Shown: positions 8,536 to 20,813 of the stretch, one piece after another
Position numbering within the stretch: position 1 is the first letter of the stretch
How the letters are laid out: every line of letters starts with the position of its first letter
Source: Tethybacter castelli
GTDB taxonomy: Bacteria; Pseudomonadota; Gammaproteobacteria; Tethybacterales; Tethybacteraceae
NCBI GenBank assembly: GCA_036679665.1
Contig: JAZHEJ010000041.1
Location: 1-64,000, forward strand
Direction: 5' to 3'
DNA length: 64,000 bases
The notes under the pieces: model-generated
The model's database searches: none
Seen by the model: only the letters and a program-made list of their open reading frames with translations
Told to the model about the DNA's origin: nothing
Made by a program: the position numbers and the translations under genes

Positions 8536-9816
8536 CTATCCGAACAGGCTTTCGAGTCGCTCGAGCTGAATCAGATCGAGGTTTCCGGTTGCGGCCAAAA
8601 GCTCAAGCCAGGCTATAAGCTGGCTGTGCCGCGCTTGTGCCAGCTGCAGTTCAGCCTGCGCTAGTGTGGAGGCTGCGTCAAAGGCGTCAACGAGCACTCC
8701 GGCTTCAAGTTCGACACTGGCCAAAGCCAGATCAAGGCGTTGGCGTTCGGCTTCAATGCTCGCAGTTAACGCTTCGCGACGCAACTCCTGAACATTGAAG
8801 TTGCGCCAAGCTGAGCTGATCGATAGCTGGGTTTCGCCAAGTAGCGAGGCGCGGCTTTGTTCTAGCGCTTTAATCTGGAGCTTGGCACGATCTATGGCAG
8901 CGGTTGCCCCGCCGCTGCTAAAAATCGGTACCGACATTTCTACCGCGACGCGCTCTTCACCTTTGAAGTCGCTGGTTCCAGTAGCGGAAATAATCGGGAT
9001 CACCGTGGCGTTTAGTTGCGAAATCACCGCGTTTTGGATTTCAATTTCGGTGGCGTTGATACGCACACCGGGTGAATTGATTGCTTCTTCGAGCCAGAAC
9101 GCGAGTAGCTGGCGCGGTTGCAACGGCGAATGGATAAGTTGCCGAATCGGAATGCTCGAAATACCGGTCAAATGCTCAAGGTTATCTAGCGCGGCAGCAA
9201 GGTCGTTGGTGGCGGTCAGTCGATCAGCTTGTAAATTGGCCAGCGCGGCTTTCACATTCAGAATCGGCAACAGCGTTGCCTCGCCGACTTCATAGCGGCT
9301 GTTGGCAACCTTAAGCTGTTCTTCCAGGTTGTCGCGCCGTCGGTCAAGCAAATTTAAGCTTTCCTGAGCCAAAGACGCCTGAAGATAAGCCTGATATGTT
9401 GCAAGCAGAATTTGCTGGCGCATCAGTTGGGCCTGACGGCGCGCCAGTTCAAGCTGGTTTTCAGTCACGGTTACTTCAGCTTTGCTACCCGGATCAAACA
9501 GTTGCTGGGTTACTCTCAGCTCAACGTTGTCGCGGTCCCGGGGCTGATTGCCGCCTTGCGGCGAAGGGATGTTGTTTAGTTGGTAAGAAGCATTGCCGCG
9601 CACCTGCGGCCGACGCGCGGCGACGGCTATGTTAATACCTTTTTCCCGTATTTCAACGTTAGTCAGCGTAGCTTGGTACTGGTCGTTGTTCGCCAACGCG
9701 TTAAGCAAATAGTCATACGCTTTGGCCATACCCGTGGCAGGAAGCGCAAGTCCCAACCCAACGATGTTTACCCAAATCGCCGCTTTTGCGCAGGATATTA
9801 GCCAAGTGCGATTCAT
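8536..9816 (-). CDS. TolC-family outer membrane efflux protein
   Basis: A 426-residue outer-membrane channel protein of the TolC/OEP family, the exit duct of type I secretion and RND/MFS efflux systems. A signal peptide ends near LALPATGMA, followed by KAYDYLLNALANNDQYQATL, the typical start of a TolC repeat. Two OEP repeats with long coiled-coil helices are visible (residues ~110-200 and ~320-400, rich in Ala, Leu, Gln and Glu). A segment such as ELRVTQQLFDPG marks the first barrel strand. It overlaps thiG by an ATGA. The link pcm-tolC is common, but here the thiamine genes stand between them. No inner-membrane partner is adjacent. Confidence 0.9.
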   Translation of the reverse strand: MNRTWLISCAKAAIWVNIVGLGLALPATGMAKAYDYLLNALANNDQYQATLTNVEIREKGINIAVAARRPQVRGNASYQLNNIPSPQGGNQPRDRDNVELRVTQQLFDPGSKAEVTVTENQLELARRQAQLMRQQILLATYQAYLQASLAQESLNLLDRRRDNLEEQLKVANSRYEVGEATLLPILNVKAALANLQADRLTATNDLAAALDNLEHLTGISSIPIRQLIHSPLQPRQLLAFWLEEAINSPGVRINATEIEIQNAVISQLNATVIPIISATGTSDFKGEERVAVEMSVPIFSSGGATAAIDRAKLQIKALEQSRASLLGETQLSISSAWRNFNVQELRREALTASIEAERQRLDLALASVELEAGVLVDAFDAASTLAQAELQLAQARHSQLIAWLELLAATGNLDLIQLERLESLFG

Positions 9817-10601
9817 CGCCGGGGAAGTGTAAAGTCGACGGCGAGTTGAGGACTGCTTGGTCTAGCCGTGGCATGACGCGGCATTATTCCGGCGTCATAA
9901 GCCTCCTTACCCGCTTTTACCGAGCTGGCAAAAGCGCTTGCCATACTTACCGGGTCGCCCGCTGTGGCGATAGCGGTGTTGATCAGTACTCCGTCATAGC
10001 CCAATTCCATCGCTTGGGTAGCGTCCGAAGGCCGGCCAATTCCGGCATCCACGATCAAAATCGTGTCGGCCAAACATTCACGTACGATCGCCAGACGATC
10101 AGGCGCGGTTAATCCTTGCCCGCTGCCGATGGGCGCTCCCCACGGCATTACCGCATGGCAACCGGCGTCGGCAAGACGTTGGCAAAGCACAAGATCATCC
10201 GTACAGTATGCGAGTACGACGAAATCCTCGGCAAGCAATTTTTCCGCGGCGGTAAGCAGTTCAAACGGATCAGGGGTCTGAGTTTCTTCGTCGGCGATAA
10301 CCTCAAGTTTGATCCAATTGGTATCAAGCAGTTCACGCGCCAAGCGGGCGATGGTACACGCTTCGTGCGCGTTGCGGCAACCGGCGGTATTGGGTAACAA
10401 GCGAATATTGAATTTAGAAAGCAGGTGATAAAAATCGTTGCCTTCACCTTTGCTGCGCCGAATAGCCACGGTCAGCAGGCCCGGCTTGGCCGCGCCGACA
10501 CATTTACCTAACGTGCTAAGCGACGGATAGCGAGAGGTGCCTATTATCAGCCTGCTAGGCAAGGCCTGACCGGCTATGGTCAGCGATGACGATTCAGCCA
10601 C
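9813..10601 (-). CDS. thiG: Thiazole synthase ThiG
   Basis: A TIM-barrel enzyme that joins deoxyxylulose phosphate, dehydroglycine and the ThiS thiocarboxylate into the thiazole moiety of thiamine. The substrate-binding lysine is Lys98 in NWIKLEVIADEETQTPDP, the most recognisable segment of the family. Other signatures are RLIIGTSRYPSL near residue 17, VMPWGAPIGSGQGL and IVDAGIGRPSDATQAMELGYDGVLINTAIA (conserved phosphate-binding loops). The start is GTG at 10599-10601, overlapping the end of thiS by 8 bp. It is one of four consecutive thi genes. Confidence 0.97.
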   Translation of the reverse strand: MAESSSLTIAGQALPSRLIIGTSRYPSLSTLGKCVGAAKPGLLTVAIRRSKGEGNDFYHLLSKFNIRLLPNTAGCRNAHEACTIARLARELLDTNWIKLEVIADEETQTPDPFELLTAAEKLLAEDFVVLAYCTDDLVLCQRLADAGCHAVMPWGAPIGSGQGLTAPDRLAIVRECLADTILIVDAGIGRPSDATQAMELGYDGVLINTAIATAGDPVSMASAFASSVKAGKEAYDAGIMPRHATARPSSPQLAVDFTLPRR

Positions 10602-10806
10602 CTTGACACACGGTCAAAACCTCAATCCGGTCGCCAGGCTCCAGGGTGCGTAATGCCAGCTGAGCGTGCGCCACATGCTCGTCGTTGACTGCCACCACGA
10701 AAGGACGCACGGTATCTAGTTGCCATTGCGCGAGCCATTCGCGTAATGATCTGTCATCATCAATCTGGTATGAGTTACCGTTGGCTTGCACCGTGAATTT
10801 GCGCAT
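10594..10806 (-). CDS. thiS: Sulfur carrier protein ThiS
   Basis: A 70-residue ubiquitin-fold protein whose C-terminal Gly-Gly is thiocarboxylated and donates sulfur to ThiG. The C-terminus reads RIEVLTVCQGG, matching the family. I chose the ATG at 10804-10806 (protein starting MRKFTVQANG). The open frame extends about 40 codons further upstream into thiO, but that part does not resemble ThiS and would overlap thiO. A GGGG-containing stretch precedes the chosen ATG at a reasonable distance. The N-terminal Ub-like strand, with bulky hydrophobic core residues, fits well. Confidence 0.93.
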   Translation of the reverse strand: MRKFTVQANGNSYQIDDDRSLREWLAQWQLDTVRPFVVAVNDEHVAHAQLALRTLEPGDRIEVLTVCQGG

Positions 10807-10819
10807 TGTTGCCCCGCGA

Positions 10820-14333
<3,514 letters not shown>

Positions 14334-14363
14334 CTAGAAGTAGGCTTAGTATAAATTATCGGG

Positions 14364-14445
14364 TGCCGAGGAGAGGATTCGAACCTCCACGAGTCGCCTC
14401 ACTACGCCCTGAACGTAGCGTGTCTACCAATTTCACCACCTCGGC
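14364..14445 (-). tRNA. tRNA-Leu(CAG)
   Basis: Read on the minus strand, the 82-nt sequence starts GCCGAGGTGGTGAAATTGG and ends in CCTCGGC plus discriminator A. The acceptor arms GCCGAGG/CCTCGGC pair fully. The D-arm has the class II form, the anticodon stem is CTACG/CGTAG around loop TTCAGGG (anticodon CAG). A long variable arm follows (TGAGGCGACTCG), then the T-arm GGAGGTTCGAATCCTCT. The long variable arm and A73 identify leucine. The CCA tail is not encoded; the next bases read CCC. Confidence 0.96.
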
Positions 14446-14530
14446 GTATATGCCTGATAGATTAGGATTACAAAGCAAACAATTATAATGCCCGTATCGG
14501 TTGACAGACGGCCAGTTTGCCATTTCTTAT

Positions 14531-14902
14531 ATGATTATTGAAGATTGCTCTGTCACTGCCGATGCCTTGCTGTCTTGCTTGCATCCCAATGCTGAAGGAC
14601 TAGTCGCGGCAATCGCGCAGGATGTTAACACCGGACAAGTGTTGATGCTCGCGTGGATGAATAAAGACGCGTTGGTGGCGACTTTGCAAAGCGGTGAAGT
14701 AACTTATTATTCGCGTTCGCGTCAAGTCTTGTGGCGCAAAGGAGAGCAGTCCGGCAACTTCCAACAACTGTGTTCCGTGGCGGTCGACTGCGACGGCGAT
14801 GCATTGTTGTTACAGGTCGAACAAACCGGCGCAGCCTGCCATACCGGAGCCAAAAGTTGTTTTTATCGACGCTACGTTTCGGGGGGTGACAAATCACGAT
14901 GA
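14531..14902 (+). CDS. hisI: Phosphoribosyl-AMP cyclohydrolase HisI
   Basis: Opens the purine ring of phosphoribosyl-AMP, the third step of histidine synthesis. About 123 residues. Family motifs are VLMLAWMNKDAL, VTYYSRSRQVLWRKGEQSG, the metal-binding VDCDGDALLLQVEQ and ACHTGAKSCFYRRY (catalytic Cys and Zn ligands). I use the ATG at 14531; an in-frame TTG at 14501 adds ten residues with no family likeness. The gene is alone, without other his genes or a fused HisE, and overlaps cysS by 4 bp (ATGA). Confidence 0.94.
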   Translation: MIIEDCSVTADALLSCLHPNAEGLVAAIAQDVNTGQVLMLAWMNKDALVATLQSGEVTYYSRSRQVLWRKGEQSGNFQQLCSVAVDCDGDALLLQVEQTGAACHTGAKSCFYRRYVSGGDKSR

Positions 14903-16275
14903 GCGCGTTGCGTTTGCATAATTCGCTGACCGCCAAAATTGAAGAATTTGAGCCAGCGGGATCAACGGTAACAATGTATGTCTGCGGGCCTACCGTGTAT
15001 GGACAGATGCATGTTGGCAATGCGCGTCCGGTAGTGGTGTTCGATGTGCTTTATCGACTGTTGCGCAAGCGGTACGGCAAAGTTGAGTACGCGCGCAATA
15101 TCACCGATATAGACGACAAAATTATCGCGGCGGCGGCCCGGGAAAAAACCGATGTGAAGAGCTTGGCCACCAAATACGCGACGCAGTTTGAACAAGCCAC
15201 TGTCGCATTGGGTAATCTACCGCCCACCCATCAGCCGAAGGCAACCGATCACATCGCGGGGATGATTGAGCTTGCCGGCAAGCTTGTTGCCAAAGGACAT
15301 GCGTATGAATCGCAAGGCCATGTGCTGTTTGCGGTAAATACCTTTCCGGCTTATGGACAGTTGGCTAATCGCAGCACTGCGGACATGCTCGCAGGTGCTA
15401 GGGTGGAAGTGGCTCCGTACAAGCGCGATGCGGCAGATTTTGTACTGTGGAAACCGTCGGATCAGCAACAACCTGGTTGGGACAGTCCGTGGGGACGCGG
15501 CCGCCCGGGTTGGCATCTCGAATGTTCAGCGATGATCAAGGCTTGTCTGGGGACGGTAATCGACATACATGGTGGTGGCCGGGATCTGGAGTTTCCTCAT
15601 CATGAGAACGAAATTGCCCAAAGTTGCTGTGCATTCGGAAATGAACAGCTGGCAAGGTTTTGGTTGCATAACGGCCATGTAACCCAAGACGGGCGCAAGA
15701 TGGCCAAGTCGGTTGGCAATTTCTCCTTGCTTAGCGAAGCGCTTTGCGAATATCCGGGTGAAGTAATCCGCTATGCGTTGCTTGCCACGCATTATCGTAA
15801 ACCACTGGAATTCGGGCGCGAAGTGCTAGCTGCGGCTCGCGCGGGGCTAGATCGTCTGTACCGCGCCTTGGTAGATGCGCAAGACACCGCAACTATTCGT
15901 ACTGATAATCACGACGACGATAAATGTGAAGAAGCGTTACTTAATGATTTAAATACCCCGCAAGCGATAGCGGTGTTACACGGGTACGCGCACGATATCA
16001 ACAGCACCTCAAAAAATGCCGCCGCTCAAGCTAGAAAAAAACTGCGCGATGGGGCAGCCGTGCTAGGCTTGCTTGGCCGGGATCCGCGCGCTTGGCTGCG
16101 CGATCTTGCCGATCCTGGAGTCAGCAGGGAATGGATAGAATCGGTATTGGAGCAAAGAGAGCGGGCGCGGGCTAAGGCCGATTATGCGACTGCTGACAGG
16201 TTGCGTGAAGAACTAGATCGCGTCGGCGTTGCGATTGAAGATACGGCAAAAAACACATCCTGGAGAAGAAAGTGA
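14899..16275 (+). CDS. cysS: Cysteinyl-tRNA synthetase
   Basis: Class I aminoacyl-tRNA synthetase that charges tRNA-Cys; 458 residues, standard length. The zinc-binding start [21 protein letters not shown] contains the HIGH-equivalent (HVGN). The second Zn segment is LECSAM...[19 protein letters not shown]. The KMSKS loop appears as KMAKSVGNF. The C-terminal DALR-like helical domain ends with [16 protein letters not shown]. It overlaps hisI (ATGA) and yidD (GTGA), so the three form a small operon. Confidence 0.97.
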   Translation: MSALRLHNSLTAKIEEFEPAGSTVTMYVCGPTVYGQMHVGNARPVVVFDVLYRLLRKRYGKVEYARNITDIDDKIIAAAAREKTDVKSLATKYATQFEQATVALGNLPPTHQPKATDHIAGMIELAGKLVAKGHAYESQGHVLFAVNTFPAYGQLANRSTADMLAGARVEVAPYKRDAADFVLWKPSDQQQPGWDSPWGRGRPGWHLECSAMIKACLGTVIDIHGGGRDLEFPHHENEIAQSCCAFGNEQLARFWLHNGHVTQDGRKMAKSVGNFSLLSEALCEYPGEVIRYALLATHYRKPLEFGREVLAAARAGLDRLYRALVDAQDTATIRTDNHDDDKCEEALLNDLNTPQAIAVLHGYAHDINSTSKNAAAQARKKLRDGAAVLGLLGRDPRAWLRDLADPGVSREWIESVLEQRERARAKADYATADRLREELDRVGVAIEDTAKNTSWRRK

Positions 16276-16517
16276 TCAGGCTGATGGTCGCTAAATCGCT
16301 GGTCTTTTTGATTCGCGGCTATCAACTGGTATTGTCCCCGGTAATGGGAGGCCAATGTCGGTTTTATCCAACCTGTTCAGAATACGCGCTTCAAGCGCTG
16401 GCTAGTCATGGAATAATGCGTGGAGCTATGCTCGCCGTATGGCGCATCCTGCGTTGCCAGCCTTTTTGTCAAGGCGGTTTTGATGAGGTTCCACCAGCCC
16501 GCGACAAAGCAGACTAG
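16272..16517 (+). CDS. yidD: Membrane protein insertion efficiency factor YidD
   Basis: An 81-residue HemolysinF-type protein that aids YidC-mediated membrane insertion at the inner face of the membrane. The conserved core GYQLVLSPVMGGQCRFYPTC is followed by SEYALQALASHG and RILRCQPFCQGGFDEVP. The three conserved Cys are present. Start is GTG, in a GTGA overlap with cysS. It is far from its usual rpmH-rnpA neighbourhood. Its stop codon overlaps that of the convergent pyrF within one CTAG tetranucleotide (16514-16517). Confidence 0.94.
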   Translation: MIRLMVAKSLVFLIRGYQLVLSPVMGGQCRFYPTCSEYALQALASHGIMRGAMLAVWRILRCQPFCQGGFDEVPPARDKAD

Positions 16518-17215
16518 GTTGATAGTTGGTCGCGTAGTTCTAGCAAGCTTTGGCGCGGACTGGCACTATTGAGAATTGTGCGACCTACCACCACAAAATT
16601 TGCTCCCATCTGAGAGGCTTCCGCAATTGTTGCGGTACGAGCTTGGTCGTCGCGCGGCGCTGCCAACGCACGAATGCCAGGAGTGATAATTGTTAATTGA
16701 TCACCTAATGTCTCACGCACCGCGGACGCCTCGTGCGCAGAACATACCACCCCTTGACAACCGATATCGTGCGCGAGTTTGGCTTTTGCAACGACATATT
16801 GTTCAGGCGACCCCGCGTATCCTGAATCGTGCAGTTCTTGCGCACTTGTACTAGTTAGCAACGTTACCGCAAAAATATCCATGGCCCCGGCGTTGGCAAC
16901 AGCGGCGCTAAGAGCGGCCCGGTGGGCATGAACCGTTAAGGCCGAAGCGCCCATGTCCGCTAACTTGGCAGTCGCTTTGCCTACCGTTGCCGGAATATCA
17001 AGCAACTTAAGATCAATTAGCACCGCCATATCTTGGGCGAGAATTTTGTGACTTAGTTGTGCTCCTTCTCCTGCGGCAAAAAGTTCAAGGCCTATTTTGT
17101 AATACTTGCATATATCACCAATCTGTTCTTGCAGTGCGCTAGCGTTCTTGGCAGTCGGCAAATCAAGCGCGACGATGATTTCAGTTGTAGTATTTTTTGT
17201 AAAACGTAATGTCAT
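16514..17215 (-). CDS. pyrF: Orotidine 5'-phosphate decarboxylase
   Basis: Catalyses the last step of UMP synthesis. About 233 residues from the ATG at 17213-17215; an in-frame TTG at 17227 adds four residues and is less likely. The N-terminal strand IIVALDLPT and the catalytic Asp-Lys-Asp array in LIDLKLLDIPATV are visible. The phosphate-binding end is also intact (IITPGIRALAAPRDDQAR, then ASQMGANFVVVGRTIL). The gene faces the hisI-cysS-yidD operon and has its own upstream region shared divergently with the pilus cluster. Confidence 0.95.
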   Translation of the reverse strand: MTLRFTKNTTTEIIVALDLPTAKNASALQEQIGDICKYYKIGLELFAAGEGAQLSHKILAQDMAVLIDLKLLDIPATVGKATAKLADMGASALTVHAHRAALSAAVANAGAMDIFAVTLLTSTSAQELHDSGYAGSPEQYVVAKAKLAHDIGCQGVVCSAHEASAVRETLGDQLTIITPGIRALAAPRDDQARTATIAEASQMGANFVVVGRTILNSASPRQSLLELRDQLST

Positions 17216-17450
17216 CAAAGATGACAAAGTATAAGCTAGCTATAAAATATACCCACAACTATTTTGTATAATTAGATAGTTGCTACTTTGCTGATGGTAA
17301 GTTTTTAGCGCAAAACATATTTTTGCTATGCAGTTTAAAAGTATATTTCGTGTGTGTTAATTTCCAATTTATCTATGCTAATATAACAACATCTGCTAAA
17401 ATTTAGTAAAATTATGTTATCATCCTAACTGCATCTCAGGAGGCTAAGTA
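17216..17450. promoter_or_regulatory. Divergent A+T-rich intergenic region between pyrF and the pilus cluster
   Basis: A 235-bp strongly A+T-rich spacer between divergent genes, so it should hold promoters for both. A perfect TATAAT occurs at 17267-17272 on the plus strand, but I see no good -35 at 17 bp, so it is only a candidate. The secretin gene start is well supported by an AGGAGG Shine-Dalgarno ending ~7 bp before the ATG at 17451. I found no -24/-12 (sigma-54) promoter by eye and no small gene. Confidence 0.45.
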
Positions 17451-19298
17451 ATGAATCAATGGAAAAATGTCAGTGTACTGATGACTGTATGCGGTGTACT
17501 TTTATCGGGTTGCGGTGCGTCGCAGTTCGAATTTGATACGAAGGCTCATATATCACAGGAGAGAGTCGCGACGGATGAACCGGTAGTCCCGGTTGATGTA
17601 CCGGATTTGGTTGGTACCCAGGCTTCACTTCCGGAGTTGTCATATGAAGGTCCAGCGGATCTTTTTGACGTTATCGTCGAGCATGTAAGCGTAAGAACAG
17701 TGTTGCTGACACTTGCTGACCAGGCACAGCTTAATCTTGATATTGATCCATTTGTTGACGGTCCGATTACATTGAACGCCAGAGGACAAACTATAGACCA
17801 GATTTTGGACAGAGTACGCAGGTCGCTTAAGCTTCGCATTGAGAGAATAGGCGAAACGATAGTGGTGGCCAACGACGAAAGGTATGTCAAGCAATATTAC
17901 ATGACTTTTCCAGATCTTGCCAGAACGTTTTCATCTGAAGCGGAAGGTGATGCTGCATCCTCCGGAAGCGGCAGTCTAGGAACATCAACCATTACAGTTG
18001 ATAAAGAAGGCTCCGGCTCGGTTTGGTTAGATTTAGAAGAAGCGCTTGAAGCGGTACTTGAAGGTGTTGAATATGCCGATCAAGCTACGGAGATAGGCCC
18101 CTATGATGACGGAGATAATTCCGATCGAGTAGAAGCGCTACAAGAATTGGCAGATCGTACACCTATATTTGATGAATTAGAAAGCTTTGTGCACATGCTT
18201 CCAGATGCGGGTCTGATTATCGTCTACGGTAATACTTTGCAGCAGGAGCTAGCATCCGGTATTATCTCAACAGTAACCGAAGCTTCGCGCAGGCAGGTGC
18301 TTTTGCAAGCTACGGTTGTTGAAATTTCATTAAATAATGATTACCAGCAAGGCATTGACTGGTCAATTTTTAACGGTGCAAACACACATCCGAAATTAAC
18401 CCAAGGGGCGGGTCGTTTAGGTAATTTGTCACCGCGACCGACTGTAGAACTTTTAGAAGCCGAGCGTAATTATTTAGAAACTCTTTTTGGAGATGACAAC
18501 GAAGACGCGGTAAACGCATCATTACAAACTTTTGCAGATAGCTTCCAAGGGCAGGCTAGCGGAGCGGGCGTTGGCGGATTTTTCAACTCGGCGGTTTCTA
18601 TAGGCGATGTTGATATTGCAATATCGCTACTTGACAGATTTGGCGATACCCGTGTCGTTTCAAGCCCGCGGATCAGTACACTTAATGGTCAAGGTGCACT
18701 ATTGAAAGTAGTAGAAGATCGTATTTACTTTACTGTGGAAGTAACTCGCGAGCGTGATGATTCAGGTGTTGAGACCACAACTTTTGAAGTAGAAGAAGAA
18801 GTTATACCGATAGGGTTTGTGCTTTCAGTTTATCCTCAAATTGGAACCGACGGAACAATCATTCTTTATATAAGGCCGAGTGTTTCAAGAGTCGTGGGTA
18901 CGGCTACGCCCCCGACGGTAGGCAATCCTGAACAAGTTGAAGCCGGGGCCACTGGTATCCCTATTCTTAGTGTTAAAGAAATTGAAACGTTATTGTTGCT
19001 AAATGACGGTCAGACTGCGGTTTTAGGTGGTCTTATCGAAGATCAGTTACAAGACAGTGATAGGGGAGTACCCGGGGCCAAAGATATTCCAGGAATCGGT
19101 AACTTTTTTAAGAATAAAAGCGAGTCTTCGCGTCGAGTTGAATATGTGATTTTTGTTTCTGCGAATATTGTCACCAATCCAAGCATATATGGAGATTACA
19201 GCGATTTTCGCGACTTACTACCTAGCGATGAGACTTTCCAGCGTGATAACACCGGCAATTTTTTCAAAAAAGCAGTGGCCGACGTTCCGCGCAACTAA
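17451..19298 (+). CDS. mshL: MshL-like type II/IV secretin lipoprotein
   Basis: A 615-residue outer-membrane secretin that forms the gated ring through which a type IV pilus or pseudopilus passes. The signal peptide ends in lipobox LSGC with Cys21. An N-terminal secretin/TonB short domain follows (VRTVLLTLADQAQLNLDIDP, residues ~84-103). Then comes an N-domain with a Ser/Gly-rich linker, and the C-terminal secretin domain with QVLLQATVVEISLNNDYQQGIDW, VVSSPRISTLNGQ and TAVLGGLIEDQ. It is the first gene of a seven-gene co-directional cluster resembling MSHA biogenesis (mshL-N-E-G order). The symbol is by likeness, as MSHA function is not proven. Confidence 0.88.
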   Translation: MNQWKNVSVLMTVCGVLLSGCGASQFEFDTKAHISQERVATDEPVVPVDVPDLVGTQASLPELSYEGPADLFDVIVEHVSVRTVLLTLADQAQLNLDIDPFVDGPITLNARGQTIDQILDRVRRSLKLRIERIGETIVVANDERYVKQYYMTFPDLARTFSSEAEGDAASSGSGSLGTSTITVDKEGSGSVWLDLEEALEAVLEGVEYADQATEIGPYDDGDNSDRVEALQELADRTPIFDELESFVHMLPDAGLIIVYGNTLQQELASGIISTVTEASRRQVLLQATVVEISLNNDYQQGIDWSIFNGANTHPKLTQGAGRLGNLSPRPTVELLEAERNYLETLFGDDNEDAVNASLQTFADSFQGQASGAGVGGFFNSAVSIGDVDIAISLLDRFGDTRVVSSPRISTLNGQGALLKVVEDRIYFTVEVTRERDDSGVETTTFEVEEEVIPIGFVLSVYPQIGTDGTIILYIRPSVSRVVGTATPPTVGNPEQVEAGATGIPILSVKEIETLLLLNDGQTAVLGGLIEDQLQDSDRGVPGAKDIPGIGNFFKNKSESSRRVEYVIFVSANIVTNPSIYGDYSDFRDLLPSDETFQRDNTGNFFKKAVADVPRN

Positions 19299-19328
19299 TT
19301 TGAGTATTGATCTGTCCGGAAGAAAAAT

Positions 19329-20804
19329 ATGAGTCTCTTATTAAAAGCATTAGAAAAGTCTGAACAGGATAAAGAAGGCGAAGCAAGCAAGGCGCCCGCC
19401 GCCAAGGAAGGAGCCGCCGGTGGTATGAAATTAGCTGGTGGCGACACACAGGCTCGACCTTCAAAACTTAGTTCGGCGCTTTCTAGCAAGAAGACTGATG
19501 AAGCTCAAGCCGGCAGAGTTGTATCCGCATATGAACAAGGCGAGACAACTTTTGATGATGCGGTAGTAAAAGCTGCTAAGCAAGCAAGAAACCGCAATAT
19601 TTTTGTTTACTCGATAGTTTTTGTGTTGGCAATAGGCGGTTATTTTGCTTATCAGCGTTTTGCACCGCAGTTCATATCACAACAGACACCCGATACAGTG
19701 GCTGATTCTGGAGCATCTACCAGCCCAGCTGATTCAGTATCAGCTGATGTGGATATAGAAGCTAATCTTTTACCGCTTTCAGATCCTTTATACGATATCC
19801 AAGAAAGTATTATTCTTGCTTCGACTGGTACTGGAGCCGATGGATCAGGTGAATCAGCAGGTGCTAACAATAATATAGCGGACAATATTCAGCAGCTGGT
19901 AACTGATATTTTAGAAGCACAGGTCGAATCTGAGGGCGCGGCAAGTGAAGCGGCCGCCGCACTACTTCAAGAAGAAGAAATCGATCCTTTGACAGAATTG
20001 CTCAATGCGGAATTTGACATTGAAGCAGCATCAGAAATTGATACCACATCAGATATGCTAGCTAGACTAGAGGAGCTAGGACAAGTGAGGCCTTTATCCT
20101 CTGATGGCAAATACTTTGTGAAGCCTTCTTCTGTATCGTTAGAAGAAGCTATTGATAATACTAGTAATGAAGTTGAAGAACCCGTACGGGAGCAACCGGT
20201 TCTGATTGCCAAGCAAGATAATACTTTTAAAGATCTGATGCAGCAAGGTGCAAATAGTTATCAGACAGGAAACTATAATTCAGCGGAAAACGCATTTAGA
20301 ACTATTATCGCCAGAGAGCCACAAAACTCGCAAGCTCTATTAGGCCTTGCCAAAGTACATCAGGCACGAGGAAGCACTAGACTTGCTGTTGCAACCTTAC
20401 TTAAAGCGGCAGAATATTCACCAGATAATCCGACGATAATCGGTGAGTTGATATCCTTGCAATCATCTTCAGCCGATCCATTGATTGCTCGAAATAGTAT
20501 CAGTGTTCTTCTAACTAAGACAGACAATCCCATTTCTCAATCTAGGTTGCTGTTTGTTTTAGGTACGATTTATGCCAAACAACAAGATTGGCTTGGTGCA
20601 AAAACGGCGTTTTTTGAGGCAAATACGCTTGACAGATCGAATCCAGATGTTGCATATAATTTGGCTGTTGTCCTAGATTATCTAAATGAATCGAATAACG
20701 CCATAGATGCTTACCAACATGCTCTTGATGTTGCGGAACGTTTACCGAGTTCGTTTGATCATGATGTGGTAAGAAAACGAATTTCACAACTTGAAGCCAA
20801 ATAG
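19329..20804 (+). CDS. mshN: MshN-like TPR membrane protein
   Basis: A 491-residue protein beginning MSLLLKALEKSEQDKE, the start typical of MshN/GspB-type inner-membrane proteins. A single membrane helix lies near residues 94-111 (NIFVYSIVFVLAIGGYFAY). The middle is acidic and low in complexity (Ser, Ala, Glu and Asp rich). The C-terminal ~170 residues form tetratricopeptide repeats, for example MQQGANSYQTGNYNSAENAF and LVLDYLNESNNAIDAYQHAL. It probably links the secretin, the cell wall and the ATPase complex. It sits 30 bp after the secretin gene and 9 bp before the ATPase gene. Confidence 0.8.
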   Translation: MSLLLKALEKSEQDKEGEASKAPAAKEGAAGGMKLAGGDTQARPSKLSSALSSKKTDEAQAGRVVSAYEQGETTFDDAVVKAAKQARNRNIFVYSIVFVLAIGGYFAYQRFAPQFISQQTPDTVADSGASTSPADSVSADVDIEANLLPLSDPLYDIQESIILASTGTGADGSGESAGANNNIADNIQQLVTDILEAQVESEGAASEAAAALLQEEEIDPLTELLNAEFDIEAASEIDTTSDMLARLEELGQVRPLSSDGKYFVKPSSVSLEEAIDNTSNEVEEPVREQPVLIAKQDNTFKDLMQQGANSYQTGNYNSAENAFRTIIAREPQNSQALLGLAKVHQARGSTRLAVATLLKAAEYSPDNPTIIGELISLQSSSADPLIARNSISVLLTKTDNPISQSRLLFVLGTIYAKQQDWLGAKTAFFEANTLDRSNPDVAYNLAVVLDYLNESNNAIDAYQHALDVAERLPSSFDHDVVRKRISQLEAK

Positions 20805-20813
20805 GAGAATGCT

